DNA of 64,000 nt from Acaudatibacter sp050729515 (GCA_050729515.1 JBOHLG010000005.1:86008-150007); one strand, 5' to 3'; shown: positions 1-8,903, counted from the stretch's first letter. A program made the numbers and translations. Notes: generated by a model from the letters alone, not told the origin.

Positions 1-2
1 TG

Positions 3-875
3 CTCACTTCCGCCGCCAAGCCGCAGGGGCCGGGAACGTCGAGGGTGAGGCGCGGCGCCGAGGTCCAGACCGATCCGCGCGCCCGGCGCGACGCCATGCC
101 GCCGCCCGAAAAGCTTCCCGGCGTCCGGCGGGTGATCGCCATCGCCAGCGGCAAGGGGGGCGTCGGCAAATCGACGGTGGCGGTGAACCTCGCCTGCGCC
201 TTCAGGGGCCTGGGGCTTTCGACCGGCCTCCTCGATGCCGACATCTACGGTCCCTCGGCCCCGCGCATGCTCGGCATCGATCATCAGCCCGAGTACCGTG
301 AGGGCAAGCTCGAGCCCATCGAGGCGTTCGGCCTCAAGACCATGTCGATCGGTTTCATCGTCGAGGAGGGGTCGGCGATGATCTGGCGCGGACCCATGGC
401 GTCGTCGGCGGTCCGCCAGATGATCGATGACGTGCGCTGGGGGAGCGAGGCCGCGCCGCTCGACGTCCTGGTCGTCGACCTGCCGCCAGGCACCGGCGAC
501 ATTCACCTGACCCTGGTCCAGAAGCTCGCCGTGGACGGCGTCGTCATCGTCTCCACGCCCCAGGAGATCGCCCTCATCGACGCCCGGCGCGCCGCGGCGA
601 TGTTCTCCAAGATGCACCCGCCGGTTCCGATTCTGGGCGTGATCGAGAACATGGCCTTCTTCGCCGATCCAAATTCCGGCGCGCCGATCCCGATCTTCGG
701 CCGGGGAGGGGCGAAAGCCGAGGCGGCGCGCCTGAAGGTCCCCTTCCTCGCCGAGATTCCGCTCGACATCGCCCTTCGCATCGGAGCCGACGAGGGCCGC
801 CCGCCCGCCGCCGTCGATCCGGCGAGCGCCTCGGCGAGGATCTTCGAGAAGCTGGCGCGACGGCTGGCGAACTAG
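3..875 (+). CDS. mrp: Mrp/ApbC family P-loop ATPase (Fe-S cluster carrier), 5' end outside window
   Basis: This is a cytosolic ATPase of the Mrp/NBP35 family, which carries and delivers [4Fe-4S] clusters. The Walker A box SGKGGVGKST lies near 147-176, followed by the family blocks DADIYGPS, MIWRGPM and DLPPGTGDIHLT. The frame is open to the left edge with no stop. The residues before the GTG at 45 (LTSAAKPQGPGTSR) resemble the linker after the N-terminal MIP18/DUF59 domain of longer Mrp proteins. I therefore treat the gene as cut by the window edge rather than starting at the GTG. The CXXC usually found between ENM and IFG is absent; the stretch reads ENMAFFADPNSGAPIPIFG. It converges with the transporter gene that ends at 877. 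Confidence 0.9.
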   Translation, partial: LTSAAKPQGPGTSRVRRGAEVQTDPRARRDAMPPPEKLPGVRRVIAIASGKGGVGKSTVAVNLACAFRGLGLSTGLLDADIYGPSAPRMLGIDHQPEYREGKLEPIEAFGLKTMSIGFIVEEGSAMIWRGPMASSAVRQMIDDVRWGSEAAPLDVLVVDLPPGTGDIHLTLVQKLAVDGVVIVSTPQEIALIDARRAAAMFSKMHPPVPILGVIENMAFFADPNSGAPIPIFGRGGAKAEAARLKVPFLAEIPLDIALRIGADEGRPPAAVDPASASARIFEKLARRLAN

Positions 876-876
876 C

Positions 877-2283
877 TCAGCCGGCGGTCGTCCCTCGCGC
901 TTCGAGGGCGGCCCTGATGGCGTCGTGCCGGGCCGAATCCAGCTTGTAGCCGAAGAACATCGCCCCGCCGACGAAGACGAGGACGATGGGCGCGAAGAGG
1001 TAACACATCTCCAGGGCGAAGATGGCGTGGGGCGTGTTCACCGCCCCGGGCGCGCCGTTGTAGCCGGCCCACTGCAGGATCGGGAACACCACCGAAACGG
1101 TGATCGCCACGCCGATCTTGGACGTGGTGGTGACCATCGAGAAGAGCAGCGAGGTGAGGTCGTGCCCCTGCTCCAGGCGCACCTCGTCGGCGACATCGTT
1201 GACCATCGCCCGGACGAGCAGGAGGAAGGCGCTGGCGCAGAAGCCGACGAGGAACATCCAGATCGCGGTGGGGAGCGCGTTGAGGAGGGTGTAGCCAGGG
1301 TGCACTCGGGGAAGGACCATGAGGATGGTCTGGTTCACCGCATAGGCGACGCAGGCGATCTGGATCGTCCGATGCTTGCCGAACCGGTGCGCGACCCGGC
1401 CCCAGAAGGGTGCGCCGACGAGCGCCGCGCCGATGTAGAAGATGAGCAGGAAGCCGACGTCGATGATGGCGAAACCTTTGGCGTCGTGGAAGAAATACAC
1501 ATAGAGCGGAGCCGTGGTGCCCGGCCCCAGGGTCAAGGTGAGGTCGGCCAGCATGAGCCGCCGCATGGTCGGACGCTTGATCGCGCTCCACCAGTCCGAA
1601 AGTCCATAGCGGGCGCGGGCTTGGCCCGCGCCGCCGGAGTCGCGGATGAAGAGGACGCAGATGGCGATGGCGATCGGGACCGCGATCACCAGGATCCAGC
1701 CGATCGTCCCCATGCTCGACTGGTGGCCCAGGACGATCTTGCGGTGGGTGACGAGCGGCAGGACGGCCAGGAGGCCGATCGAGCCCAGCACGGCCAAGCC
1801 CTGGGTCCAGCCCCACAGGCGGGAGCGCTCGTGATAGCTCTGGGCGACATGGGTCGACCACGCCGAGAGGCCCAGATTGAGGATGGAGTAGCCGAGGTAG
1901 CTCACCAGCATCCAGACCGCCAGGTCGACGACGCTGGGATGGCCGTGGGTGACCAGAAGGCGCCACAGCCCCACCATCAGGACGGGCGCGGAGGCGATCA
2001 CCCAAGGCCGGAATCGGCCGATGGGCGTTCGGGTGCGATCCATCAAGATGCCGAGAACCGGATCGAACCAGATGTCGATCAGCCGCACCACCAGGATGGC
2101 CAGCGCCACGGCCACGAAACTGACGCCCAGGCCGACGTAGAACCGCGGAACGTAGACTGCGATGACCAGGAGCGCTCCGGCGAGCGGGATCCACGGCGCC
2201 GAGAAGGGCGTGATCGTGCCCATGGAGAGCCGCTTGGCGACGGGGGTGGGAGCGGCCGTGAGGGCTTCGGGAGCGGCGGTCAT
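877..2283 (-). CDS. GPH-family (MelB-like) sugar:cation symporter
   Basis: A 468-residue inner-membrane transporter of the glycoside-pentoside-hexuronide:cation family within the MFS fold. The evidence is about twelve hydrophobic segments and the family block near residues 90-115, containing DPVLGILMDRTRTPIGRFRPW, which has the cation-site aspartate and the DRTRT loop between helices 2 and 3. The ATG is preceded on the minus strand by GAGGGG at seven bases. It lies 23 bp downstream of a paralogue with the same architecture, including similar TSLLFSMVTTT and ISLLYAMITTT blocks, so the two are probably co-transcribed. The substrate cannot be read from the sequence; no glycosidase is adjacent. 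Confidence 0.82.
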   Translation of the reverse strand: MTAAPEALTAAPTPVAKRLSMGTITPFSAPWIPLAGALLVIAVYVPRFYVGLGVSFVAVALAILVVRLIDIWFDPVLGILMDRTRTPIGRFRPWVIASAPVLMVGLWRLLVTHGHPSVVDLAVWMLVSYLGYSILNLGLSAWSTHVAQSYHERSRLWGWTQGLAVLGSIGLLAVLPLVTHRKIVLGHQSSMGTIGWILVIAVPIAIAICVLFIRDSGGAGQARARYGLSDWWSAIKRPTMRRLMLADLTLTLGPGTTAPLYVYFFHDAKGFAIIDVGFLLIFYIGAALVGAPFWGRVAHRFGKHRTIQIACVAYAVNQTILMVLPRVHPGYTLLNALPTAIWMFLVGFCASAFLLLVRAMVNDVADEVRLEQGHDLTSLLFSMVTTTSKIGVAITVSVVFPILQWAGYNGAPGAVNTPHAIFALEMCYLFAPIVLVFVGGAMFFGYKLDSARHDAIRAALEARGTTAG

Positions 2284-2306
2284 GGATTTTCCCCTCTAAG
2301 CAATCT

Positions 2307-3707
2307 TCAACCCGAGCTGGCGAGCGGGAGCGCGCTCGCCTCGTCTTCGGAAGGAGCGTCCTCGGCGATGTCGAATAGGTCGAGCCTGGCGCGGATCTCG
2401 GCGTGGCGCTTGGAATCCAGGCGATAGCCGATGTAGCAGGCGCCCCCCAGCATCACGAATACCACCGGGGTGATGAGGTAGACGAGCTCCAGGCCATGGA
2501 TCGCGCCGACGGTGTTGGCCGCGCCTTCCTTGGCTTGATAGCCGATCGCGCCCAGCAGCACGTAGGAGAGCCCGATGCTTCCGGCGCTGGCCACCTTCTG
2601 GGTGGTGGTGATCATGGCGTAGAGCAGCGAGATGCGGTTCTTGCCCTGCTCCAGCCGCACCGCGTCGCCGACGTCGGCGACCATGGCCCGATCGAGCAGG
2701 GGAAAGCCGGCGGCGAGGAATCCCAGAGCGAACATCAGGGCGGCGGCGGGCGGGTAGGCGCCCTTGGGAAGGGCGAGGAGCGCGATGAGGCCAAGAGAAT
2801 AGCCGGTGCTCGCCACCATCATCGTGCGGTGCTTGCTGATCTTGGTGGCGAGCCAGGCGAGCGACCCCGCCCCGATCACGCCGGCGGCGATGTAGATCAT
2901 CAGGAGCGTCGAGGCCGACTTGTAGGAAAAGCCGCGCGCATCGTGGAAATAGAAGAGGTAGAGCGCGCTCATCCAGCCCGGTCCCAGCGCCAGGCAGAAA
3001 TCGGCCAGGATAATCCGCCGCATGTCCGGCCGAAGGATCATCTCCAGATAGTCGCGCAGGCCGAAACGCTCGCCTTGGAGGTCGGAGACGACCTTCTCCG
3101 GAGTGGTCGCAAGCGCGAAGGCGACGCCGATCGGAATGGCGGCGACGACGAACCAGCCCATGGCGCCCACCCCGCCACCGCTGCGGCCCGCCCCTTTGTC
3201 CATCACCGCGGGCAGAAGCAGAACGCTCGCCGCGCCCAAGGTCGCCACCACCTGCAGGATGCCGAAGACGCGGGAGCGCTCGTTGTAGCGGCCGGCGACG
3301 CCCGAGGCCCAGGCCGCCTGCGAGAGCGAGACCACCGAAAGTCCGACGTAGTAGGCGAGTAGCCAAAGGACGAGGTAGAGCCGGGTGACCCTGCCGGGCG
3401 GATCGAAGAGCATGAAGACCGCCGCCATCAGAAGCGGCGCGCCAGCGGCGAGCCAGAGCCGATAGCGGCCCAGAGGGGACCTGGTCCGATCCATCAGGAG
3501 CCCTAGCACCGGGTCGAGGAACATGTCGCCCAGGCGCACTGACATGAAGGAGACGCCCACCATGGTGAGGGTCAGGCCGAGCTGGGCGGCATAGTAATGG
3601 GGAAGGTAGACGCTGAGGGCCACCGCCAAGGCGCCTACCGAGACGCTCGGCGCGGAAAAGGCGACAAGGTTGATCAGGGAGAGGCGTCGATGGGCGGCGG
3701 CCTTCAC
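2307..3707 (-). CDS. GPH-family (MelB-like) sugar:cation symporter, upstream paralogue
   Basis: A 466-residue MFS transporter of the GPH type and first gene of a tandem pair. It shows the same signature as its neighbour (DPVLGLLMDRTRSPLGRY near residue 70) and about twelve hydrophobic segments. The start is a GTG at 3707, chosen because the next residues run straight into the first helix (SLINLVAFSAPS). The C-terminal tail is acidic and short. The pair looks like a local duplication followed by divergence. A role in uptake of a sugar, glycoside or uronide with Na+ or H+ is the family expectation; the actual substrate is unknown. Confidence 0.8.
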   Translation of the reverse strand: MKAAAHRRLSLINLVAFSAPSVSVGALAVALSVYLPHYYAAQLGLTLTMVGVSFMSVRLGDMFLDPVLGLLMDRTRSPLGRYRLWLAAGAPLLMAAVFMLFDPPGRVTRLYLVLWLLAYYVGLSVVSLSQAAWASGVAGRYNERSRVFGILQVVATLGAASVLLLPAVMDKGAGRSGGGVGAMGWFVVAAIPIGVAFALATTPEKVVSDLQGERFGLRDYLEMILRPDMRRIILADFCLALGPGWMSALYLFYFHDARGFSYKSASTLLMIYIAAGVIGAGSLAWLATKISKHRTMMVASTGYSLGLIALLALPKGAYPPAAALMFALGFLAAGFPLLDRAMVADVGDAVRLEQGKNRISLLYAMITTTQKVASAGSIGLSYVLLGAIGYQAKEGAANTVGAIHGLELVYLITPVVFVMLGGACYIGYRLDSKRHAEIRARLDLFDIAEDAPSEDEASALPLASSG

Positions 3708-3816
3708 CTTTGGTCTGACCTCTTTTGTCGGCGCCTCGCCAGCAGAAGATGAGAACCCGTCGCTTCGCCGCGCGCAAGCGGTTTCGCGAAGGGACTCATG
3801 ATAGTGGGTTAGCGTA

Positions 3817-3834
3817 TGGGTGCAGGTGGGTGCA
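3817..3834 (+). promoter_or_regulatory. Two direct TGGGTGCA repeats upstream of the toxin-antitoxin operon
   Basis: TGGGTGCA occurs at 3817-3824 and again at 3827-3834. The repeats are 10 bp apart, one helical turn, about 50 bp before the antitoxin start. Type II antitoxins usually repress their own promoter by binding such repeats, so this is a plausible operator. The assignment is inference from position and spacing. Confidence 0.35.
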
Positions 3835-3884
3835 ATATAGGCTACATAGTGAATGTGTGTAACAATTTAGCGATGGAAAGAACC

Positions 3885-4277
3885 ATGTCGAAATATGAAC
3901 CCCTTGGCGTGTTCCTTCGCTCACGTTCCGCCGAAGAGACGCCGATGCGCTTTGAGGAAATCGAATCGGTCATCGGATTCGCCTTACCCCCGAAAGCGCA
4001 GAATCATCCCGCTTGGTGGAGCAACAATCCAAGCAACAATCCTATGACCCGGGTCTGGCTCGACGCCGGTTATCGGACGGAGCGGGTAGATGTCTCGGCC
4101 CGACGACTGGTGTTTCACCGAACTGAATCGCCAAAATCCCAGATGCACCCGCCCGCGAAGGATAGCGGAGGGGGTCTGGCCGATCGAGTTCGAGCCAAGC
4201 TGGGCGGATCGATACGATTCGCTCCCGGCTTCGATCCGACCGAGCCGACCGGCGAGATCTGGGATGCCGAAAAGTGA
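3885..4277 (+). CDS. VapB-like antitoxin with an extra N-terminal domain
   Basis: A 130-residue protein whose gene overlaps the PIN toxin gene by GTGA. The C-terminal part (about residues 95-130, ending APGFDPTEPTGEIWDAEK) resembles the acidic tails of VapB/Phd-type antitoxins that wrap the toxin. The first 75 residues, from MSKYEPLGVFLRSR to RRLVFHR, form a separate compact domain that I recognise loosely as DUF7662-like and that is not a usual antitoxin DNA-binding fold. The ATG at 3885 is preferred because GGAAAG lies four bases upstream; an in-frame ATG at 3873 is possible. Bases around the start are AT-richer than the surroundings, consistent with transfer. Confidence 0.7.
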   Translation: MSKYEPLGVFLRSRSAEETPMRFEEIESVIGFALPPKAQNHPAWWSNNPSNNPMTRVWLDAGYRTERVDVSARRLVFHRTESPKSQMHPPAKDSGGGLADRVRAKLGGSIRFAPGFDPTEPTGEIWDAEK

Positions 4278-4681
4278 TCGAGCGGCCCCTACTGCTCGAC
4301 ACCTGTGCTATACTCTGGTTCGTTGAAGGGGCCCTGCCCGCGGACTTGATGGAATTGCTCAACACCGCCGCGTCCGGCGAGGCGCTTGTTTCTCCGATCA
4401 GCGCGTGGGAACTGGGTATGCTCATCTCCCGCGGCCGTCTTACTCTCAGCCGATCAGCCCCCGACTGGTTTGGCGACCTCCTCGACACCGGAGTGGCCCT
4501 TGCGGCCATGCCGCCCGCAGTTCTCATCGCCGCCTCATTTCTCCCGGGCGAACCTCCGCGCGATCCGGCGGATCGGATCATTGCGGCGACGGCGCGCACG
4601 TTCGGCTACAGCGTCATGACGCGCGATCGAGGGCTGCTCTCCTATGGCGAGGCCGGACACATCGAGAGCGTGCGATGTTGA
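4274..4681 (+). CDS. PIN-domain toxin (VapC-like ribonuclease)
   Basis: A 135-residue PIN-domain protein, the usual length for a VapC toxin, which cleaves RNA with a Mg2+-bound acidic site. Expected acidic residues are visible: Asp9 in LLLDTCAILWF, Glu near 46 in PISAWELG, Asp near 97 in RDPADRIIAA and Asp near 116 in VMTRDRGLL. It starts with GTG overlapping the antitoxin stop by four bases, so the pair is translationally coupled and the antitoxin comes first, as is normal. It converges with the SDR gene. No truncation is seen, so the toxin should be functional. Confidence 0.88.
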   Translation: MIERPLLLDTCAILWFVEGALPADLMELLNTAASGEALVSPISAWELGMLISRGRLTLSRSAPDWFGDLLDTGVALAAMPPAVLIAASFLPGEPPRDPADRIIAATARTFGYSVMTRDRGLLSYGEAGHIESVRC

Positions 4682-4688
4682 ACTGCCC

Positions 4689-5588
4689 TCACCCTCCGCT
4701 CATCTTGCGGAAGAACTTCTGGGTCTGCTCGCCCCCGGTGACGTAGGCTCTCTGGCCGGCCTCCTCGGAGATCCTGGGCCAGGCGTCGCGCACGCCTTCG
4801 GCGCTCGCCTCGGTGAGGAAGACGCCATCGGTCTCCACGATGCGGACGAGGGCGAAGGCGCCGGCGCCGGCCGCGAGGATGGATCCGCTGGGGGCTTCCT
4901 CAGAGGCCAGGAACACCACCCCCGGCGTCACATGCTCGGGCGAGAGCCTCGCCGACATTTCGGGCGGCATCAGGTCCTCGGTCATTCTGGTCGCGGCCAC
5001 CGGGGCGATGGCGTTGACGTGGATGTTGTACTTCGCTCCCTCCAGCTTGAGGGTGTTCATGAAGCCGATGATGCCGAGCTTGGCCGCCCCGTAGTTGGTC
5101 TGGCCGAAATTGCCGTAGAGACCTGAGGAGGACGTGGTCACGACGATTCGTCCGTAGTTCTGCTCCTTCATGGTCTCGAACACCGCCTTGGCGGTCTTGA
5201 CCGTTCCTATGAGGTGGACGTTGAGGACGAACTCGAAGTCGGCCATCTCCATCTTGGAGAAGGACTTGTCGCGCAGCACCCCGGCGTTGGCGATCAGGAT
5301 GTCGATGCGACCCCAGGCGTCCATCGCGTCGGCGGCCATGCGGGCGACGCCCGCATCGTCGGTGACTGAGGAGCCGTTGGCGATCGCCTCGCCGCCCGCC
5401 GCCTTGATCTCCTCCACCACCTTGGCCGCCGCCGTCGAAGAGCTGCCGGAGCCGTCGACCGAGCCGCCCAGGTCATTGACCACCACCTTGGCCCCTCGCC
5501 GGGCCAGCTCCAGGGCGTGGGCGCGTCCCAGCCCTCCGCCGGCCCCGGTCACGATCGCCACCTTGCCGTCGAAGCGGATCTCCGCCAT
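4689..5588 (-). CDS. SDR-family 3-hydroxyacyl-CoA dehydrogenase-like oxidoreductase
   Basis: A 299-residue short-chain dehydrogenase with a Rossmann fold. Motifs are TGAGGGLGRAHA near residue 14 (NAD(P) binding), NDLGG near 43, NAG near 100, and the Ser-Tyr-Lys catalytic set in TTSSSGLY...NYGAAK near 150-170. NDLGGSVDGSGSSS is typical of the subfamily related to the dehydrogenase part of peroxisomal multifunctional enzyme 2, which acts on 3-hydroxyacyl-CoAs, so a beta-oxidation role is likely. The start at 5588 gives MAEIRFDGKVAIVTG; longer readings upstream lack family similarity. Its 5' end overlaps or abuts the divergent peptidase gene. Confidence 0.88.
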   Translation of the reverse strand: MAEIRFDGKVAIVTGAGGGLGRAHALELARRGAKVVVNDLGGSVDGSGSSSTAAAKVVEEIKAAGGEAIANGSSVTDDAGVARMAADAMDAWGRIDILIANAGVLRDKSFSKMEMADFEFVLNVHLIGTVKTAKAVFETMKEQNYGRIVVTTSSSGLYGNFGQTNYGAAKLGIIGFMNTLKLEGAKYNIHVNAIAPVAATRMTEDLMPPEMSARLSPEHVTPGVVFLASEEAPSGSILAAGAGAFALVRIVETDGVFLTEASAEGVRDAWPRISEEAGQRAYVTGGEQTQKFFRKMSGG

Positions 5589-7767
5589 CGCTTCCTCGCA
5601 TTGTCGCCGGGCCTCTGTTGGCGGGGCTTGTGCGCGAGGGCGCCTTGGAGCGTCAAGGCGTGGACCGGCTCTTCTCCTGCTTCTCCTGCTCGCCGCCGCC
5701 GGCGCGCCCGCGTTCGCCGCGGAGGGCTTCTTCCCCTTCGATGAGCCTCCGACCGCTCTTGTTCGCCGGAGCCTCGATGTCGATCTCGCGCCGACCTGGC
5801 TCTCCCATCTCGAGGGTGCTTCGGCGCGCCTCTCCTCCGGATGCTCCGGCGCGATCGTCTCGCCCCGAGGCCTTCTCATCACCGATGAGCATTGCGTCAT
5901 CGAATGCGAGGAGGATCTTTCGGAGCCGAGAGGCGATCTCGTGGCGGAGGGGTTTGGGCTGAAGGGCGCGCCGAGCCCAAAGAAATGCCCGGGGCTCACC
6001 GCCGAGGTCCTTGATGGCGTCGCCGATGCGAGCGGGGCGATGGCCGCCGCCTCGGTAGGCCTGCGTGGAAAGGCTCTCGAGGCCGCCCGCACCGAGGCTC
6101 TGGCCGACGCCGAAAAGGCTGCTTGCGCCGCCGTCGGCCAATTCCGATGCGAGCCGGTCAGCCTCTACGGCGGGCGCAAGTTCGAGATCTATCGCTACCG
6201 TGTCTTCAGCGATGTCCGCCTCGTCCTCGCCCCGCCCATTTCGCTCGCCTTTTTCGGCGGCGAGGCGGCCAACTTCGCCTTCCCGCGCACCGCGCTCGAC
6301 TTCGCCTTCCTGCGCCTCTTTTCGGCCGACGCCCCGGCCGCCACGAGCGACTTCCTCTCCTGGTCGAGCGCCCCGCCCATCGAGGGCGAGGCGAGCTTCG
6401 TCGCCGGCAGCCCGGGCGCAAGCCAGCGCACGCTCACCGCGGGCGAGCTCGCCAGCCAACGTGATGTCGCCCTGCCCCTCGAAGAGAGGGATGCCGCCGA
6501 TCTCCTTTCCCGGCTGCAGCGCTTCGCGGCGATGGATCCGCCTCATCGCCAGTCCGCCGAATGGGCGCTCTACGCCGCCGGCAACGACAAGAAGCTCTTC
6601 GCCGGCCAGCTCCGCGCGCTTCGCGCCTCCGACCTCATCAATCGGCGCAAGGCCGAGGACCAGGGCCTCGAAGCCGCTCTCCGCCGTGATCCTTTGGTTT
6701 TGCGGCGCCTGGGCGCGCCGTGGGGCGAAGCCGCCTCGGCCGACAAGGCGTTCCGAGCGCAATATCCGATGTGGCTTGAATTGGCTGAGGACCCCGGCGG
6801 CTATTCGCGGCTCTTCACCTACGCCAGGATCCTTGTCGGCGCCGCGGAGGCGCGAACGCGAAGCCAGGCCGATCGGCCTCCGCAATACGCCGATGAGCTT
6901 CTGCCGGGGATCGAGGAGGCGCTCGCCGCGCCGGTCAAGGTGGATCCGGCCCTTGAGGAGCTGGAGATCGAGGCCTGGCTCGTCCATGCCAGGCGCGCGT
7001 TGGGCGCGGTCGCCGATCCTTTGCTCGGCGCCCAGAGTCCCGGCAGCCTCGCCAAGAGCCTGGTCGCTGGCAGCAGGCTCGCCGATCCGGCGTTCCGGCT
7101 CTCGCTGTGGCGCGGCGGAGAGGCGGCGATCGCCGCCTCGGAGGATCCGCTCATCGCCTTCGTGCGCCGCAACGCGCCGCTCTTCCACGCCGTGCGGACC
7201 CTCTTCATTGAAGATGTCGTAGGGCCCGAGGAGGCGTCCGGGGCCCGGATCGCCGCCGTCAGGGGCGCCGCCGGCGAGGGGAGGGCATATCCCGAGGCGA
7301 CCCTCAGCCCTCGGTTGAGCTACGGGCGGGTGGCGCGCACCCCCGGCGCTGATGGCTCGGAGGGCTTCGGCAAGGCCTTCACGCGGCTGGCCGACCTCTA
7401 TCGCGAAGCGTCGGCGGGCGCTCTGCCGGCCGCCTGGAGGGCCATGCCCGATCCCGCCACCGTGCTCGATTTCGAGACCACCAACGACGTGCTGGGAGGC
7501 GACTCCGGAGGACCGGTTGTGGACGCGCAAGGCCGGCTGATCGGAGTCATCTTCGATGGCAACGCCGCCTCGCTCGCCGGGGCGTTCGTCTATGACGGCA
7601 AGACCAACCGGGCGATCGCAGTGAGCGCCGCCGCCATCACCTCCGCGCTCGCCAAGGTCTGGGGCCGCAGCGACCTCGTCGCCGAACTCGGCCCGCCCCA
7701 AAGCCAAATCAGTCTCGCCGGAACGGCCCCGCGCGCTATGGTGGCGGCCAAGGAGAAGCGCCCATGA
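5563..7767 (+). CDS. S46-family (DPP7/DPP11-like) serine peptidase, start uncertain
   Basis: A secreted or periplasmic dipeptidyl-peptidase-like protein of about 700 mature residues. S46 features are the N-terminal DEPP segment, the catalytic His in IVSPRGLLITDEHC, an Asp in FAFPRTALDFAFLR and the catalytic Ser in VLGGDSGGPVV near the C-terminus followed by GVIFDGN. The family often has GNSGSP where this protein has GDSGGP. A clear signal peptide (ALLLLLLLAAAGAPAFA) is encoded near 5671-5720, but no ATG or GTG lies sensibly before it in frame. The nearest candidate is a TTG at 5563, inside the divergent SDR gene. A small frameshift near 5620-5680 could explain this. The stop overlaps the next start as ATGA. 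Confidence 0.78.
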   Translation: MPSKRISAIASSHCRRASVGGACARGRLGASRRGPALLLLLLLAAAGAPAFAAEGFFPFDEPPTALVRRSLDVDLAPTWLSHLEGASARLSSGCSGAIVSPRGLLITDEHCVIECEEDLSEPRGDLVAEGFGLKGAPSPKKCPGLTAEVLDGVADASGAMAAASVGLRGKALEAARTEALADAEKAACAAVGQFRCEPVSLYGGRKFEIYRYRVFSDVRLVLAPPISLAFFGGEAANFAFPRTALDFAFLRLFSADAPAATSDFLSWSSAPPIEGEASFVAGSPGASQRTLTAGELASQRDVALPLEERDAADLLSRLQRFAAMDPPHRQSAEWALYAAGNDKKLFAGQLRALRASDLINRRKAEDQGLEAALRRDPLVLRRLGAPWGEAASADKAFRAQYPMWLELAEDPGGYSRLFTYARILVGAAEARTRSQADRPPQYADELLPGIEEALAAPVKVDPALEELEIEAWLVHARRALGAVADPLLGAQSPGSLAKSLVAGSRLADPAFRLSLWRGGEAAIAASEDPLIAFVRRNAPLFHAVRTLFIEDVVGPEEASGARIAAVRGAAGEGRAYPEATLSPRLSYGRVARTPGADGSEGFGKAFTRLADLYREASAGALPAAWRAMPDPATVLDFETTNDVLGGDSGGPVVDAQGRLIGVIFDGNAASLAGAFVYDGKTNRAIAVSAAAITSALAKVWGRSDLVAELGPPQSQISLAGTAPRAMVAAKEKRP

Positions 7768-8405
7768 AGCTCTACGATTCCCGCCGCGCGCCCAATCCTC
7801 GGCGGGTGCGCTGGTTCATGGCCGAGAAGGGGATACCGGTAGGGGATAGCGGGATCCCGGGAGGAATCGAGGTCGTCGACGTCGATCTCTTTGGCGGCCA
7901 GCACAGGACTCCTGAGTACCTCGCCATGGCAGGGGCCCCCAATGTGCCGGCCCTCACCATGGAGGATGGGACCACCGTCACCGAGTCGATCGCCATCTGC
8001 CGCTATCTCGAGGCGCTTCACCCCGAACCCAACCTCTTCGGCCGCACGCCCAAGGAGCAGGCTCTCTTCGAGATGTGGCTGCGCCGCGCCGAGATGACCG
8101 CCGCCACGCCCTTGATGATGGCCGTGCGCCACGCCCATCCGGCCCTCGCGGCTTTGGAAAAGCAGGTCCCGGAGATCGCCGCCGCCAACCGGGCGGGTGC
8201 GGAGCGGGCGCTGAAGGCATTCGACCGCCGCCTTGAGGAGAGCGAATGGATCGCCGCCGACCGCATCAGCATGGCCGATGGAGTGCTCTTCATCGGCCTC
8301 GATTTTTCCCGCATGGTCCGATTCGAGCCCGATCCGGGGCTCGCCCATCTCGCCCGCTGGCTCGAGGCGATGAAGGCCCGGCCCTCGGCGAGCGCGGGGG
8401 TCTGA
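7764..8405 (+). CDS. Glutathione S-transferase family protein
   Basis: A 213-residue cytosolic GST-like protein. The N-terminal thioredoxin-fold half begins MKLYDSRRAPNPRRVRWF and contains the cis-proline and glutathione-binding block VPALTMEDGTTVTESIAI near residues 64-80. The C-terminal half is all-helical. Residues EWIAADRISMADG near 160 match the conserved N-capping box of GSTs. The gene overlaps the peptidase stop by ATGA and precedes a small periplasmic protein gene by five bases, so the three probably form one transcript. The substrate is unknown. Confidence 0.85.
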   Translation: MKLYDSRRAPNPRRVRWFMAEKGIPVGDSGIPGGIEVVDVDLFGGQHRTPEYLAMAGAPNVPALTMEDGTTVTESIAICRYLEALHPEPNLFGRTPKEQALFEMWLRRAEMTAATPLMMAVRHAHPALAALEKQVPEIAAANRAGAERALKAFDRRLEESEWIAADRISMADGVLFIGLDFSRMVRFEPDPGLAHLARWLEAMKARPSASAGV

Positions 8406-8410
8406 TCGCC

Positions 8411-8884
8411 ATGCTCCGCGCGCTGCTCGTCGTCTTGGCCTTCGTCCTCATCCCGGCCCTCGCCTCGGCGGCCGACCTGACGGTGATCGGCCTCAACGGA
8501 AAGGCGCTCGTCCTCTCGGCCAAGGATCTCGCCGACCTGCCTCGCTCGGAGGTGAAGACGCCGGGCCCAAAAGCGATTGCCTACGACGGCCCGACTCTCG
8601 CGGGGGTTCTGCGCCTCGCCGGCGCGCCATCTGGGCCGATGCTCCACGGCGCGGCCATGCGCGACTACGTCGTGGTCGCCGGCAAGGACGGCTTTGCGGC
8701 TGTGCTCTCCCTCGCCGAGACCAACGCCGAACTCCACCAAGGCGCGGTGATCCTCGCCGACCACGAAGACGGCGCGCCGCTTCCTCCCCGCGAAGGCCCG
8801 CTGCGCCTCGTCATCGCGGGAGATCTCAAGCCGTACCGCAGCGTGCGCAATGTCGAGCGGATCACCCTGGAGATGGCGAAATAG
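8411..8884 (+). CDS. Small exported protein resembling the molybdopterin-binding oxidoreductase domain
   Basis: A 157-residue protein with a clear signal peptide (LLVVLAFVLIPALASA, cleavage near residue 21). The remainder contains segments such as YDGPTLAGVLRLAG, DYVVVAGKDGFAAVLSL and LADHEDGAPL that resemble the sulfite-oxidase-type molybdopterin-binding fold. It is short, however, and lacks an obvious cysteine ligand for molybdenum, so a cofactor-free or binding-only role is likely. It follows the GST gene by five bases in the same direction and converges with the LLM oxidoreductase gene. Confidence 0.65.
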   Translation: MLRALLVVLAFVLIPALASAADLTVIGLNGKALVLSAKDLADLPRSEVKTPGPKAIAYDGPTLAGVLRLAGAPSGPMLHGAAMRDYVVVAGKDGFAAVLSLAETNAELHQGAVILADHEDGAPLPPREGPLRLVIAGDLKPYRSVRNVERITLEMAK

Positions 8885-8903
8885 CGCCTCTGGCCGTTTC
8901 GAG

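Noticed and set aside
45..875. GTG at 45 as the true start of mrp
   Set aside because: The frame is open to the window edge, and upstream residues resemble the Mrp inter-domain linker.
2296..3777. Long alternative frame overlapping the second GPH transporter
   Set aside because: Arg/Pro-rich shadow reading; the frame ending at 2307 has the family motifs.
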